Positions 10,536-22,552 are shown, numbered from the stretch's first letter. The stretch is 64,000 bases of DNA from Hygrocybe punicea (GCA_963556145.1 OY744464.1:4960001-5024000), one strand, 5' to 3'. A program made the numbers and translations. Notes: a model not told the origin generated them from the letters alone.

Positions 10536-10820
10536 TATGACGACGGTGGTTGTTCAATATGATATGACGAAAACGGAGGTTCGATAGACGACGACGGAGG
10601 TTCGATATACGATGGCGGAGGTTCGATACGATATGACGAAAACGGAGGTTCGATGGACGACGGCGGAAGTTCGATATACGATGGCGGAGGTTCGATACGA
10701 TATGACGAAAACGGAGGTTCGATGGACGACGACGGAGGTTCAATATACGATGGCGGAGGTTCGATAGACGGTGGCGGAGGTTCGATAGACGATGGCGGAG
10801 GTTCGATAGACGATACTAAT
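10536..10820 (-). repeat. Minisatellite encoding SIEPPP-type repeats
   Basis: Tandem array of GGAGGTTCGATA-containing units of about 18-24 bp arranged in higher-order ~66-bp blocks, alternating GACGAC/GATGGC/ATATGACGAAAAC spacers. On the minus strand it reads as repeated (S/Y)IEPPP. On the plus strand it reads as (S/D)DGGGSI. Both frames are open because units are multiples of three. Lies in the gag-like part of element B. Confidence 0.8.
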
Positions 10821-13250
10821 ATGGGGGCGATAATCAACGGCTGTGATATCAGCCTCATACTAGGCGGTTCAGCACCGGCTTGGACCCGTGGGGAAGCATT
10901 CCCCCCCATGGAACTGAAATATAAAGTCGGGTGGGTTGGGAATCGAAGCCGAGACAGGGAACGTTGTGTCTGGGTCGAAACGGTGGCGGAAACGGTGGGT
11001 CATGGAAAGCGGAGAGCGATGTCAATGGGTGGAATGCGGGTGCGTGAGCGGACGAGTCGGGTGCGTGGGGAATGAGTGAAGCGGTGCGTCGGGTTCGTAA
11101 GCGGGTGCGGCGGGTTCGTAAACGGGTTCGCTGGGTGTAACGGATTCATAAGCGGGTGTGTCGGGTGGATTATGCGGGTGCCGGGTGTGTCGGGAATGAG
11201 TTATTTCTTTTTATCTTTCCTTTATCTCTGACATTTTTCTTTCTTTTTCTTTATTTAATCTATCTATGTATATAATTCTTATGCCGATGGACGGTGATGG
11301 GGTTTTCGTAGGGTCGGGTTCGGTGGGTACGGGAGTGAAATGTGGCGGGTACGGGTCGTGAAACCGGAACCGGAACCAGATGCCGCGGAATCGTTGGGAA
11401 CGAGTCCGGGTTCGTAGTCGGGTGCTGTGATGCAGGTCGCGGATCCGGATCCGGAACCCGGTGTAGCGGGTAGGTTGAAAACGGGTGGTCGGGTGTGGGG
11501 ACTTGACACGGGTGTCGGTTCTGCGGCGGGTTCGTACAGTGACGACGTTGGGCTCTGTTAGATCGCAGACGGGTACGGCGGGTCACGGGAGGGCGTTCAG
11601 GCGTGCTTCGGGTGCCGTCGACACGTTTTTGGGACGTTCCTGGTGTGGATCCGACAACGGAGGCGTTTTGACGGGCGGAGGGACTCGTCTTTGGGGCGAC
11701 GGAGGCGACTGTGGGACTGCGTGGGGTCGAGGGAGCGGGGAACGTGTGGTCCGGTGTGGCGGTATGGCATAGGGCGACGTAGGGCGACGGAGGCGGATGA
11801 CGTGGGATTGCGTGACGTGGATCGTGGTTTCGTGAGGTCGTTCGAGGGTGCTGGAGTTTGGGGAAGCGGTAAATGAGTGGTCAATACTGACGGTATGGTG
11901 TAGGGCGATGTTGGAGACGGGGCGGATGACGTGGGCGGGTGAGACGACGTGGACTGGGTGATGGATTGGGGTGATACGGGTGGCGTCTTCGTGATGCTTT
12001 CGTGGCGGATAGTTGCGTGGGGATTTGACAACGATGCGTCGGGTCGTGGAACGGGTTTGAGCGGCCGGTGGTCACGGTTTCGCGGGCGTAACCCAACGGG
12101 GCTTCGTTTGGGCTCGCGAGAAGGACGTCGTGGGATTGGTCGAGGGCGTAGGTGGTCGAAGGGGAGTGGACGAGGACGGGGACGGCTGGGGGTCGAGAAT
12201 GGAGGTCGACGGGGGTGACGTGGCCGCTTGCGTGGGACGACGAGGGACGAGAGCGGAGTCGTTTGGGACAGGTGAGGGCCATCCAGAGGTGCGGGGCGTG
12301 AACGAGAACGTGGGGGTGGTTGTACGCGGCGGTCGTTGGCCTCGGATGGTGGGTATGATGTCGAGTGACGTGGCATGTTGTTGATGGCTCGAGGGCGGCG
12401 AGGACTACTTGTACGGCGTCACGACGGATGATGTGTGGTCCTGGGATGCGGTACGAGGCGGCGGGTGGCTCAACGGGGGCGTGAGCGGCCGGGGATGTCG
12501 AGTACGGGGGGCACGAAGAAGGATGACGTGGTGACGCGTGAGGGGTCGATGACGGCGAGGATGGCTCGTGAGGGCTCGCGAGTGGTGTCGTGGGGCTGTA
12601 GGAAACGGTACGAGGCAACGGGAAGGTCCAACGAGGGCGTAAGCGGCCGGAGACGTCGACTTAGCTGGGGCACGAAGCCGGGTGACGTGGCGCGGCGTGG
12701 GGCATCGATAATGGCGAGGACGGCCTGTACTGGCTTACGAACGACGGTGTGGGGCTCTGGGAGGCTGTACGAAGCGGCGGATGGTCCAACGAGGACGTGA
12801 GCGGCCGGGATGTCGAATAGGCGGGGGCACGAAGCGGGGTGACGTGGGACACTGTGGGAGCGTCGATAACGGCGAGGACGACTCGTGTGGGCTCGCGAAG
12901 GGCGCTGTGGGGACTCGGAGAGCCATACGAGGCTGCGTGGGGGTAGCAACGGGGGCGTGAGCGGCCGGGTATGTCGAATAGGCGGGTGCATGAGCTGGGA
13001 TGACGTGGCGACGCGTTGGGGACTCGATAATGGCGGAGACGGCTCGTAAGACCTTGCGAATGGCGTCGTGAGGCTGTAGCACGGTGTTGAGGGCTCGATC
13101 GCGGCGGGGCTGCTCGCACAGACTCGTGAAAGGCGCTGACGTGTTTTGCTGGTAACTTCGCGGGCTCAGACGATGGGGGCGTGTCAGGGCTTGTATTCGG
13201 TGACAAGTGCGAGTTCTTAGACGCGAGCGGCTGGGGGTGCACAGGCTAAA
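10821..13250 (-). pseudogene. Element B gag-like Pro/Ser/His-rich region with ~159-bp tandem units
   Basis: Long, very G-rich (plus strand) stretch with overlapping minus-strand frames of Pro/Ser/Arg/His-rich protein (for example 12,618-11,881 and 13,242-12,661). The GCGGCCGG(G/A) block recurs at 12,485, 12,643, 12,801 and 12,961, giving four units of 158-160 bp. These are the same unit type as in element A at 8,460-8,800 (YSTSPA, DIPGRSRPR and ASPHEP motifs). Probably the disordered N-terminal part of a Gypsy gag. No single uninterrupted frame spans it, and no RT follows downstream (to the left). The 11,030-11,200 part has CGGGTTCGTAA-type short repeats. Confidence 0.5.
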
Positions 13251-14181
13251 CCCGTTGCACGGCGCTCCGTCTGTTCCGAGTCGTGTTTGACGCGCGAGTG
13301 CTGTTGGGCGGGTCGTTGGGGCTTTCCGGTCGCGGTTTTTCGACGGTTATCGGTGGGGAGTGGGATTCCGAGCGTGTTGGGGATCTATAAACGAGCGTGG
13401 ATGGTGGATGTGACGAGGTTCGAGTCGTTGAGCGACAAACGAGGGCGTATCGGGTCGTGGCTGTGCAAGGTCATCAGCAAAATCCGGGGTCCTTTTTGAA
13501 ACCCTTGAGACCCTTTTTCAAGATGCAAAAGAAGCAAAAGTTGCGGAAGATGTCCAAGCTCCCCCACCTTTTCCAAGGTAGGTGCCATTCCTTGGAAAAG
13601 GTGTTTCGTCTTGGAAAAGAGTCTCCACCTTGGAAAACTTGATCTACCTTGAGAAAACCAGGAGAAGGAGGTGAAAAGGACCCTCCTTTTTTCAAGAGGT
13701 TGGCCTTTTTCAAGTTCGACTGTCTCACGAAAAAGTTGCCCATTTTTTGAAAAAGTGGCTCAAGTTGTAAAAGTAGTTCCCCCTTTTCAAACCGTTCTAC
13801 CCTTTTCCGACAATAAAATTTTATTATTCAAAATGGCCCATTTGGGCGACAGGAGAACGGAGGGGACGGAAGGGACAAAGTTGGTGAGAAATGAGGCCGG
13901 CTCGTTGCATGTGCCAGTGATGGAAAAATAAAAGGACAGCGACACAAACATGGAAATGGTGGGGTAGTAGAAGACTTGAAGAACTAACTCGGAGGTAGTA
14001 CTAGATGCAAAAGCAGCAGGTTGGGATGAGGAACGATGTGAAAGAAAGTCGCTGATGGGACAAGAAAGGATGGTGGTGCAGAAAGACGACACAGAGGCGC
14101 GACTTGGAGGGGCATGGATTTCGTGAGGATATTGCTAAAAGGAAATTAGATATGGTGTAAATGGTTGGGAATAACTCACCA
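13251..14181. other. Non-coding interval with CTTGGAAAA-type repeats
   Basis: From 13,480 to 13,800 there are many CCTTGGAAAAG/CCTTTTTCAAG words in both orientations, giving a low-complexity A/T-and-G mixture with weak palindromes. From 13,800 to 14,180 I see no gene. It separates the gag-like region from the hypothetical gene that ends at 14,182. Confidence 0.5.
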
Positions 14182-16420
14182 TTATTCCATCAGAATGTCG
14201 TTGTCACCATCAACAATGTCATCATCTCCCTCCTCGGCCACCAAGTCTTCATCGCCATCCTCGAGTTCATAGTCAGATGAGTCCAACGAAGCGCATAAAA
14301 TCTCGACGGCATCAATCTTCTTCTGCCTGGCATACAGACTCGCGCTCTCTAGAATTTTTGCCCACTGGCCCTCTTTGAGCTTCCCAATTAATTTTAGCAG
14401 GGACGACACTTTCTTGACAAAGATGTCTTTGCCGTCAACTCTTTCAATACGATCGGCCCAATTTGTCTTCGAGAAGTATCCGGGCGGCCCACGAGGAATA
14501 TGCTTCACACCGTCCTGATGGTACAACAGTGCACGTTTACTCTAATAAAGCGGAGATTGTGTAGTTGGGTGGATCAGGAAAAGTAGTTACGTGAGCTTAC
14601 TGCTTGTAGAGCTAGCACCAGGGCCCCTACGGGTTTATCGGTCAAACGCTGAGCAAGATGGATACTTGAAATGGTGGAGATATGGGTAGAAAGAGTGGCC
14701 AACACGAGGGAAGACTGGAAAATTCCCTGGAAAAAAAAGTGGAAGGTGAGCATTGGCAGCCGAAACGAGATGTAGAAATGTCATACAATTGGCACTTGAC
14801 CATCAGAGACTGTTTTGTAGTAGAATGGGCAGCTTCTATCATCATCGCCCAACATCCAAGTTACGTAGGTAGCACGGGCTTCGGGTGTGTCCAAGTCTAA
14901 CTCGATGAACAGCTTTTCAAGCTGGTTCATGGCAGTCGAGGCGAATTTGTTGCGCCAGTCTGCCAAGCGATCATCGGCCTCAAAAACATTCAGTCTGAGA
15001 TCCCTGTAAGAGGCGCAAAATATACGTACCAGTTTAGAAACGGTCCACAAAAGATCGTCCTTGAGCTGAGAGTTGAAATCGGGGAAACTGGCATACCACG
15101 TTTGGCGGAGTTGTTCATCGGTGGGCTGTTCCCATGGCGCCAAGGTGCCCATTAATTCGCGAAGCTGGGGTACGAATCTGCTGCGGAAGCCTTCCCGAAC
15201 TGCTGCCGGTAAATGGTTCATAGTAAGGTCATCCTTTTTTACTTCACCGCCGCGAACGCCATGCTTAGCTTCCAGTGAGTCATGGCTGTCAAGATGGATC
15301 TTGACGAGAGAGCGAATGCCCGGCTGTATAGTGGTCAACGGAGATGGACTCGGACATGAAAGAAAAAGACAGCTAACCGTCGCTGGTTTCAACGTAGTGC
15401 CGCCACCATAGTAGCGGACAGGCTTTTTGCTGGCAGCCTGAGAGAGGGCCAACCTTTCTTGCGTGTCGTCGCCATCACTGATGCCACCCAGCGCATTTTC
15501 ATCATGTTCGGGGGTAGTTATCCTGTCACTGGTTGACATTGGGTGAGAAATGGTTGCCGGCGTTTTCCAGTTAGTACGAAGTCCTCCAATCTTGGCCATA
15601 CTAGTAGCAGGCTTGCCCTTCTTCTTGAGCGGTGGTCTTGAAACAGCACAACATTTAAATGAGAGAGTAAACAACTTATAGTTAGAATGGCAGTATTCGT
15701 GAGATGACATAGTAAAAGACTTAGCGCTCACCCGTCAACATCACCATCAATGATTTTCCGCTTTTGGGTGGGCAGCTGATCATCATCAAGGTAGGCAAGG
15801 GCGTATTGGGCGATGACTTCTTTCCTAAACTCAGTCTTCTTAGCTTTTTTTTCGACCCGCTTCCTCTCCCTCTCGGCGTCAGCATCGTTTGGCTCACAAT
15901 CCTCCACCGTTCCCTGCTTTGTTACTGTCCGAGCCTCCGCTGCCATTGAGGCCGCCACTGGGAAGGTAACCATTTCCTCCAAGTCTTCGTCAGTATCTGA
16001 AATCAATAAATTGACGTGGTACTTGGATAGGGCTTCTGAAAAGTCAGTGCAAGACATACCGTCCATTGCTGCCAAGTCCAACGCTGCTGCCTTTATCTCG
16101 GCCACTCTCTTCGCGGCTGCATTCTGGGCAACAGGCCTGGAAGTCTTTATTTTCGTGCTGACAGGTGGGTGGTCCGCAGTGCTGTCAATTAACCTGTCCT
16201 GATCATTCATCTCGTTTTCCTTCCTAGACACGCCCAGGATAGCCGCTGTCCTAGTGTCGGATAGCCTTTGCTTTTCTTGTTCTTTCAGTGCATTTGCGGC
16301 CGCAACTTCGGCAGAGGTCCTTCGGGGTTTAGGTTTGTCGGGCGCTCCAGGCATTGTATCACGTCCCGGCCTCAGGCTGAGGGTCATTTGAGGAACCACA
16401 GTTTGTTTTTTAGGGGGCAT
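14182..16420 (-). CDS. Hypothetical protein of an expanded Agaricomycete family, ~6 exons
   Basis: Start MPPKKQTVVPQMTLSLRPG at 16,420; exon 1 runs to ~15,728 with an Ala/Lys/Glu-rich stretch (EVAAANALKEQEKQRL) and ends in a basic patch (QLPTQKRKIIDG). Later exons encode PATSMAKIGGLRTNW, then IRSLVKIHLDSHDSLEAKHG with FVPQLRELMGTLAPWEQP, YVTWMLGDDDRSCPFYY, a block FQSSLVLATLSTHI with KPVGALVLALQA, and a last exon with FSKTNWADRIERVDGKDI and an acidic tail ending NDILME. The order is that of a repeated, unnamed mushroom family often found near transposons. The role is unknown; the basic start and acidic end suggest a nuclear protein. It lies inside element B, so it is cargo or an earlier resident. 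No stop seen in the spliced frame. Confidence 0.65.
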
Positions 16421-16479
16421 TGAGGAAATTGGTAGAATTTTGTGCAGCGTACGTCTCCGTGATGAAGTCTTATATGAGT

Positions 16480-17125
16480 TTTCTGACAGCGGCTTTCAAG
16501 TTCAGACCCGGCTATTCCGAAGTCCGACGTCTTTGCGTCTGACTCCAAGCCCAAGTCCGTGACTCGGACTCGGACTCTCCAAATTCACCACCCACCAATT
16601 GGTTTGCTGCACTCGGACACGATCCCTCTGGCTGCATTGCTCACGGCACTGCCAACTTATTCACGCTCGGCTCTTTTTGTTGCCTTCCCAGACCCGGCTC
16701 TTCCGAAGTCCGACATCTTTGCGTACCACCCACCACCTGGCTTTTTTCACGACACGACTTCATTCTCATCCACTAGGTTTTCTACGCTCGGACACCATCC
16801 GTCTGGCTGCATTGCTCACGGCACTGCCAACTTATTCGCGCTCGGCTCTTTTTGTTGCCTTCCCAGACCCGGCTCTTCCGAAGTCCGACATCTTTGCGTA
16901 CCACCCACCACCTGTCTTTTTTCACGACACGACTTCATTCTCATCCACTAGGTTTTCTACGCTCGGACACCATCTGTCTGGCTGCATTGCTCACGGCACT
17001 GCCAACTTATTTACGCTCGGCTCTTTTTGTTGCCTTCCCAGCTCCGTCCTTTGCCCAGCTTTTTTCAAGACATCACGTTACGGTTGCGATATTACAACAC
17101 CTTCAAGTTGTTCCCACCCTTGTAG
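16480..17125 (+). repeat. 175-bp tandem repeat, about 2.5 copies
   Basis: The block beginning TCTGGCTGCATTGCTCACGG recurs at 16,627, 16,802 and 16,977, a constant 175-bp step, and copies are nearly identical across GACCCGGCTCTTCCGAAGTC and the TTTTTTCACGACACG block. A degenerate half unit precedes (~16,495-16,560). The array separates the divergent hypothetical gene (minus) and Plavaka gene (plus). The frames crossing it are low-complexity and not convincing genes. Confidence 0.85.
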
Positions 17126-17529
17126 GTTGACCCCACCCTTTCCCACACCCCGCAACTGACGCTCTTGTGCTTGCCCCTGCAGAGTCTTCTTTCTCGTTAG
17201 TCAACACTATAACCGCGGCTTTATCCATCTGGGTTTTACATACTCTTCCACAATCTTCAACTTCTGCCCCTCTATCCCTTCTACCACTGCTCGCACATTG
17301 CGCATATTGGCCTCCGAGAGCTCACCTACCAACTCTGACTGTGGTAGTATAGTAGTCGTCAAACGGTTAGTATAATATATTCAACTCAGTATCTCTCATG
17401 TCACTTATTTCGGACCATATTTTTTAATTGGGTCGTCTTCAAGGCTATTGTTGTCGGCTGTGTACAGGGCCATTGCTTGTCCATTGTGTGCTGTACTTTA
17501 TCCCTCCTACTCTGAGTTCTCTTTATGCC
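17126..17529. other. Upstream region of the Plavaka gene, possible left part of that transposon
   Basis: No gene. Pyrimidine-rich towards the ATG. Terminal inverted repeats of the Plavaka element could lie here, but I could not match a pair by eye. Confidence 0.35.
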
Positions 17530-20500
17530 ATGGGCCTATCCCGCAGGGCCTTTCAGCCGGCTATATTTGTGTGCCCAATAAGAGAATGTCAAAAGATATG
17601 TAAATCATCAGGAGGACTCACACAACATCTGCACTCAGCACATCCTACATTCCAGGCTCGCCATCGACATAGTCCATCACCTACCTCACCACCACGTCGG
17701 CATTCTTCTCCACCCCAGGATGTTCCACAACGATCAGCATCACCTGAGCATGCAGCAGAGATGTCTGGCTCACCTCCAACGCCACCTGTGGGTTCACCTG
17801 AGCCCAACTTGGAGTCACCTTCTGGGTCACCATCACCTCAATCCAGTCATCACTATCCTGCTGCTCAGGCTCTCGATATCAACATGCATCCAATTATTGA
17901 TGGCACCCCATGCAATGTTCAGGGAATGGACCTTCCACCAGGTTCCCCTCCTCCCCCACGTGAGGAGCGTGCCATTGATGATTATTCACCATACAACAGT
18001 CGTGCTGAATTTGAGTTTGCTGAATTTATATTTGCTGAGGAGCAAATGTCAGCTGCAAAGCTTGACAAGCACCTTAACAATTTGGCAGCTCTCTATCCTG
18101 ATTCCGATCCTCCGTTTGCGGATCACAAGGAGATGTATTCAGTCATTGATGCAACAAGAGAGGGTGATGTGCCCTGGCAGTCATTTTCTGTCTCATATGA
18201 TGGTGAACTTCCAGATGATGAGGCTGGTGAAGTCCCTTCATGGATGACTGCAAAGTATGATGTTTGGTTTCGTGATCCACTTCTTGCCATGGAGCAACAA
18301 ATTGGAAATCCGGACTTTGCCACAGAAATGGACTTTGCACCAAAACAAGTCTTTGACAAAGGGAACAAGCGTCAATATACTGATCTCATGTCTGGTAACT
18401 GGGCATGGCAGCAAGCGGTATGGTATTTGTTATCTTTGAACAAGGTTGCTGATATAATGCACCAGGACAAAATTGCTGAAGATGAAGAAACACATGGATC
18501 GATGTTTGTTCCTGTGGTCCTTGGCAGTGACAAGACTACAGTCTCTGTTGCTACAGGCAACAATGAGTATTACCCACTCTATGCATCAATAGGAAATGTC
18601 CACAATAATGTGCGCCGTGCCCATCGCAATGCTGTTTCTGTCATTGGATTCTTGGCACTGCCAAAGAGTAAGTGACAGTCATTTTAGATTTCTGCTTTGG
18701 ATTCTAACAGCTAGGTTAGCCACAAAGGATCACCAAGCTGATTCTGATTTTCGGAAGTTCCGGCGCCAACTTTTTCATTCTTCTCTGCACCAGATTCTAT
18801 TGCCATTGCGTCCACACATGTCAGTACCAAGGGTGACACGATGTAGTGATGGACACTTTCGACGTGTTGTTTATGGCTTGGGTCCATATATTGCAGATTA
18901 TCCAGAACAGAGTCTACTCTCCTGCACTGTCCAGGGGTGGTGCCCACGGTGTGTAAAGTTTGACTTTCAAGTAATGCCTACTTTCTAAACCTGCAACAGT
19001 TGCACAGCAATGCCTGAGGATCTTGATGGACAAGCTGGGCACCGATCGCATGAACACACTGATGTTCTCCTGGGGGCTTGCAGTCTAGATGAGCTTTGGA
19101 ATAATTATGGAATTGTTGGAGACCTGATTGTAAGCATTGTGTAATTTACAACCATCTAAAGCTAATATATTTGTATAGCCATTCACAGTGGGATTCCCAC
19201 GTGCTGATATTCATGAACTGTTATCTCCGGATATCCTTCATCAGCTTATCAAAGGCACTTTCAAGGACCATCTTGTGGATTGGGTTGTGGAATATATTAA
19301 GATTTCTCACCCTCCTCAAGAAGCTAATAAAATATTAGCTGATATTGACAGACGGTGACTGCTAATCATGATGTTCATTTAAGAGATTCTAATCCTAAAC
19401 TAGGATTGCTGCTGCACCACCATTTCCTGGGCTGCGCCGCTTTCCAGATGGTCGTGGGTTTAAGCAATGGACAGGTGATGACTCAAAGGCTTTGATGAAG
19501 GTGTGTTCTAAATTTGGATTTTGATGTACAATGCCAGATGATATAAAATCAGGTTTTTATTCCTGCCATTGCTGGCCATGTTCCAAGTGAAATGGTCAAA
19601 GCCATCAGCGCTTTCACTGAATTTTGCTATCTTGTACGACGTGAAATTATCAGTGAGGATACTCTGCAGTCCATTGATGCAGCAGTTGATTCCTTCCATA
19701 ATTTCCGAGAGATATTTCGGACTGTTGGTGTACGACCAGATGGTTTTTCTCTTCCTCGTCAACACTCTCTCATTCACTATCGCCGACTTATTCAAATGTT
19801 TGGTGCTCCAAATGGACTTTGCTCATCAATAACTGAATCCAAACATATCAAGGCTGTCAAAAAACCTTGGCGGAGATCCAGTCGGAACCATGCTCTAGGA
19901 CAGATGCTTCTCACAAACCAGCGACTTGACAAACTTGCTGCAGCACGAGTTGACTTCACAGCTCGTGGGATGATGCAAGGCCATGGTTTTGCATTGCCTC
20001 AGCCACAACTAAATATCATTCTCGAGAATGATGAAGACATGGACCAGGGGGCTGATGAGCATCCAAAATGTCTGGGAGAAGTCAAGCTAGCAAAGACCGT
20101 AACACTTGGTGGGTATTTTCTCTGTTTAAATTGATAGTTCTCAATATCTGTACAGCTCGGGATTATCCTGGAGATCCAGTTCGACTTGGAGAACATATTG
20201 GGCAGCCAGAGCTTCCAACACTCATTCGGCGCTTCCTCTATGACCAGCTCAATCCTAACTCAGAGGTTTCAGGTCAGGATATTGATCTGGATCAGTGTCC
20301 AAAATTTTCTGGGCATAGCGTTTATGCTTATCCTTCCGCTGTTGCAACGTTCCATGCTCCAAGTGACTTGTCTGGGAGACATGGAATGCATCATGAGAGG
20401 ATACATGCAGTTTCTTCATGGCGACATGGACCTCCTCGCTATGATTGTGTTTTTGTTGAAAAGGATCCAGAACAAGAAGGTTTTCAAGGATTGCATGCAG

Positions 20501-20820
20501 CACGTGTTTTTCTTTTCTTTTCTTTCACCTATCACTCTGTTTCTTATCCTTGTGCACTAGTTCATTGGTTTTCACCAGTTGACCACAGACCATGTGAAGA
20601 TACTGGTTTGTGGATTGTTGAACCTGATATTCTTCATGATGGGACTCCACTCAAAGCTGTTATTCATCTAGAATGTATTCTTCGCAGTGCACATCTTATT
20701 GGTGTGGCTGGAGAAGATTTTCTTCCTCAAAATTTTTCTTGTCATGACTCACTGGATGCATTCCAAGCTTTTTATGTTAACAAGTATGCTGATCATCATT
20801 CAAATGAAATTGCATTTTGA
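17530..20820 (+). CDS. Plavaka-type (CACTA-like) DNA transposase, complete-looking, ~7 exons
   Basis: Starts at 17,530 (MGLSRRAFQPAIFVCPIREC), the N-terminus carrying a C2H2 zinc finger (C-x4-C, then TQHLHSAHP) followed by a long Pro/Ser linker. Family blocks follow in order: FAEFIFAEEQMSAAKLDKHL, DVWFRDPLLAMEQQIGNP, SGNWAWQQAVWYLL, MFVPVVLGSDKTTVSVATG with PLYASIGNV, DYPEQSLLSCTVQGWCPRC, the core LLSPDILHQLIKGTFKDHL, FRTVGVRPDGFSLPRQHSLI, SSITESKHIKAVKKPWRRS and LGQMLLTNQRLDKLAAAR. Last comes a C-terminal domain (20,155-20,820) with HERIHAVSSWRHGPPRYD. Introns near 18,670-18,713, 18,972-18,999, 19,130-19,178, 19,355-19,405, 19,501-19,553 and 20,107-20,153. I see no premature stop. Role: cut-and-paste transposition. 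Base composition is more AT-rich than the element B sequence around it, consistent with insertion into B. Confidence 0.87.
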
Positions 20821-21186
20821 TTCAGCAACATGAAACAATAAGTGATCTGAACACATTGATAGGGTGGATAAATGAACTAACAGCATGTGGCAGAGCATGC
20901 ACACCACCAGCTCATTGTGTTGTACATGTTATAATGTGCTGGCCAATTGTGTCAAGCAGGGAAATGCAGGTACCAGCTGTGGCACTGGCACTAGTGATGG
21001 CCCTAGCACAGGGAAAAAATGGCTCCAGCAATGTCAGTGGAGGATGAAAAATGATGGCATTGCGAGGGGAAAGCAGAGGCACTTAGCTGATTGTTCCTTT
21101 TCTCTGAAAATGTATGGCAGCCACGCCCTTCGACCTTCCCGCGCTGTCGCGGTGGTGTGTTATTGGGTCCAGGTTTTCGGAGGGGT

Positions 21187-21275
21187 GAACTAGAGAGCAG
21201 GGATTCAGAAGAGAGGGAGTTTTGCTGGGTGGTGCGGGATATGCATAATAGGTTCATTGTGAGTTGTCAGCGGAA
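21187..21275 (+). repeat. ~85-bp direct repeat, copy 1 (paired with 22,789-22,875)
   Basis: TGAACTAGAGAGCAGGGATTC and about 60 following bases, through GATATGCATAATAGGTTCATTGTGAGTTGT, recur at 22,789 with only a few mismatches. The stretch encodes, on minus, the extreme C-terminus of the cyclin-like gene (EPIMHIPHHPAKLPLF). The second copy therefore represents a duplicated tail. Confidence 0.8.
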
Positions 21276-22552
21276 GTCCAGGTTGACTACATTTGGGTGT
21301 GGAAGAAAGAAAAACTTGCTTTGGAGCATCGTGAGGTTGGTGGGGGCATAAGGCGTTCCATAGGGGTACGCGGAAACCCTCCCCGATAGGTGGTAACACC
21401 TTGAAGTTCTTGTTTGCGAGAATGAAGCAGCCATTTGCGCCAAACGTACCAGTAGGCTCATCAATGAAGCTCGCCATGTGAATCGTGTGATCCCCACCTG
21501 AAGATTCGGTCAACGAAGGAGAAAAAGTCAGTGTTGGTGTCGCCACATTGTTTGGACTTGAGCCGAATTGTTTCGCATTCACTGGAGTATATATTGGGGG
21601 GCCAGTCATCATTGTCGTATGCATCGGTGTCGTGGTCATCATTGTGTCATATCCTGTTGATGGTGCTTCGAGGGGAGGTTCTCTTGGTTTCAGGGATTGA
21701 GAATATTGCATCTTCATAGACGATGGTATCTGTTCCGCTAATCCGCTTGCTGGAAGCGTCGCACGACGTGCGAGGCCTCTCATGCTGAGTGTGGCTGAAG
21801 ACAGAAGGTCAATGATATGTGGTTCTGTCTGTAGTCTCTTCGTCAATTTGGAAACTGCCATCAGATCACTGTCACTGTGACATCTGACAACAGTCCGTAT
21901 GATGATGTTTGGTGCTGATGTGGAGGCCGCTGGCAATGGTAGTGGTGTTTTTCCAACCCAAAGCCGCCACTCAAGAGCATCGCCCAGGGCCCGCTCACAT
22001 CGTCCGATTTCACAGGGAGGAAGACCGGACAATTTTGCCCATGCTCGATTTGATGAGAGAAGCTAAGAAGGCCCTGCGAGGGCACAAAAGAGGTGAGGGT
22101 GATGGAGGGAGTGGCAGTAGTGGTGGACTAGGCACTTTAGGTCACCTTGAAGAGTCTTGCGAGGTCAGGTGAGTTTGTAGATTCGACAACGAGTGCGAAT
22201 CATCCTTTTCTGCCACATATGGTTCGTCATGGGGGTCTGAGCTGCCGACAGAGTCAAGAACCATGTCAACCTCGCCCTGAGCAATACGATCAGCCAACTG
22301 AACCTCTCCCTTGATACCGTTGCCTATCTGCTCGTGTCGGACCAAATCAGGGACCTTGGAACGGATAGCTTCCAGATAACATAAAGCTGTCTGTAGGACA
22401 CTTCCGGATGTGTGTGAACGCCGGAGCACCTCGTGCACAAAGCCCTTGATGGGGACCAGATTACTGCGAGATTGGGTGCTAGATGCACTTTGGTCGCTGT
22501 TAGAGAGAGGTGAAGAGGAGGCAGAAGATGCTGGGGTATTCAAGTAAGACAC
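21205..22552 (-). pseudogene. PHO80/PCL-type cyclin, captured and frame-broken
   Basis: N-terminus MSYLNTPASSASSSPLSNSD (22,552), then LVPIKGFVHEVLRRSHTSG and LQTALCYLEAIRSKVPDLV, the start of a PCL-family cyclin box. After an intron the box resumes with LCPRRAFLASL (~22,070). It should continue with a helix like ILASKF..D..YSNRA, but that helix is missing. The sequence jumps to SNRAWAKLSGLPPCEIGR in another frame, so about 13 residues are deleted with a frameshift at ~22,055. The rest (ERALGDALEWRLWVGKTPL, C-terminal tail to 21,205) reads through. Such cyclins partner a Pho85-type CDK in phosphate and cell-cycle control. Broken inside the cyclin box, so unlikely to bind a CDK. It lies inside LTR element B. 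Confidence 0.75.

Noticed and set aside
10536..10820. Possible CRISPR-like repeat-spacer array
   Set aside because: Units are contiguous coding-length minisatellite repeats without unique spacers, and the genome is eukaryotic.
10653..12800. Several plus-strand Gly/Arg-rich frames
   Set aside because: They arise from the G-rich strand of gag-like repeats. Codon content follows composition and there is no start context or domain.
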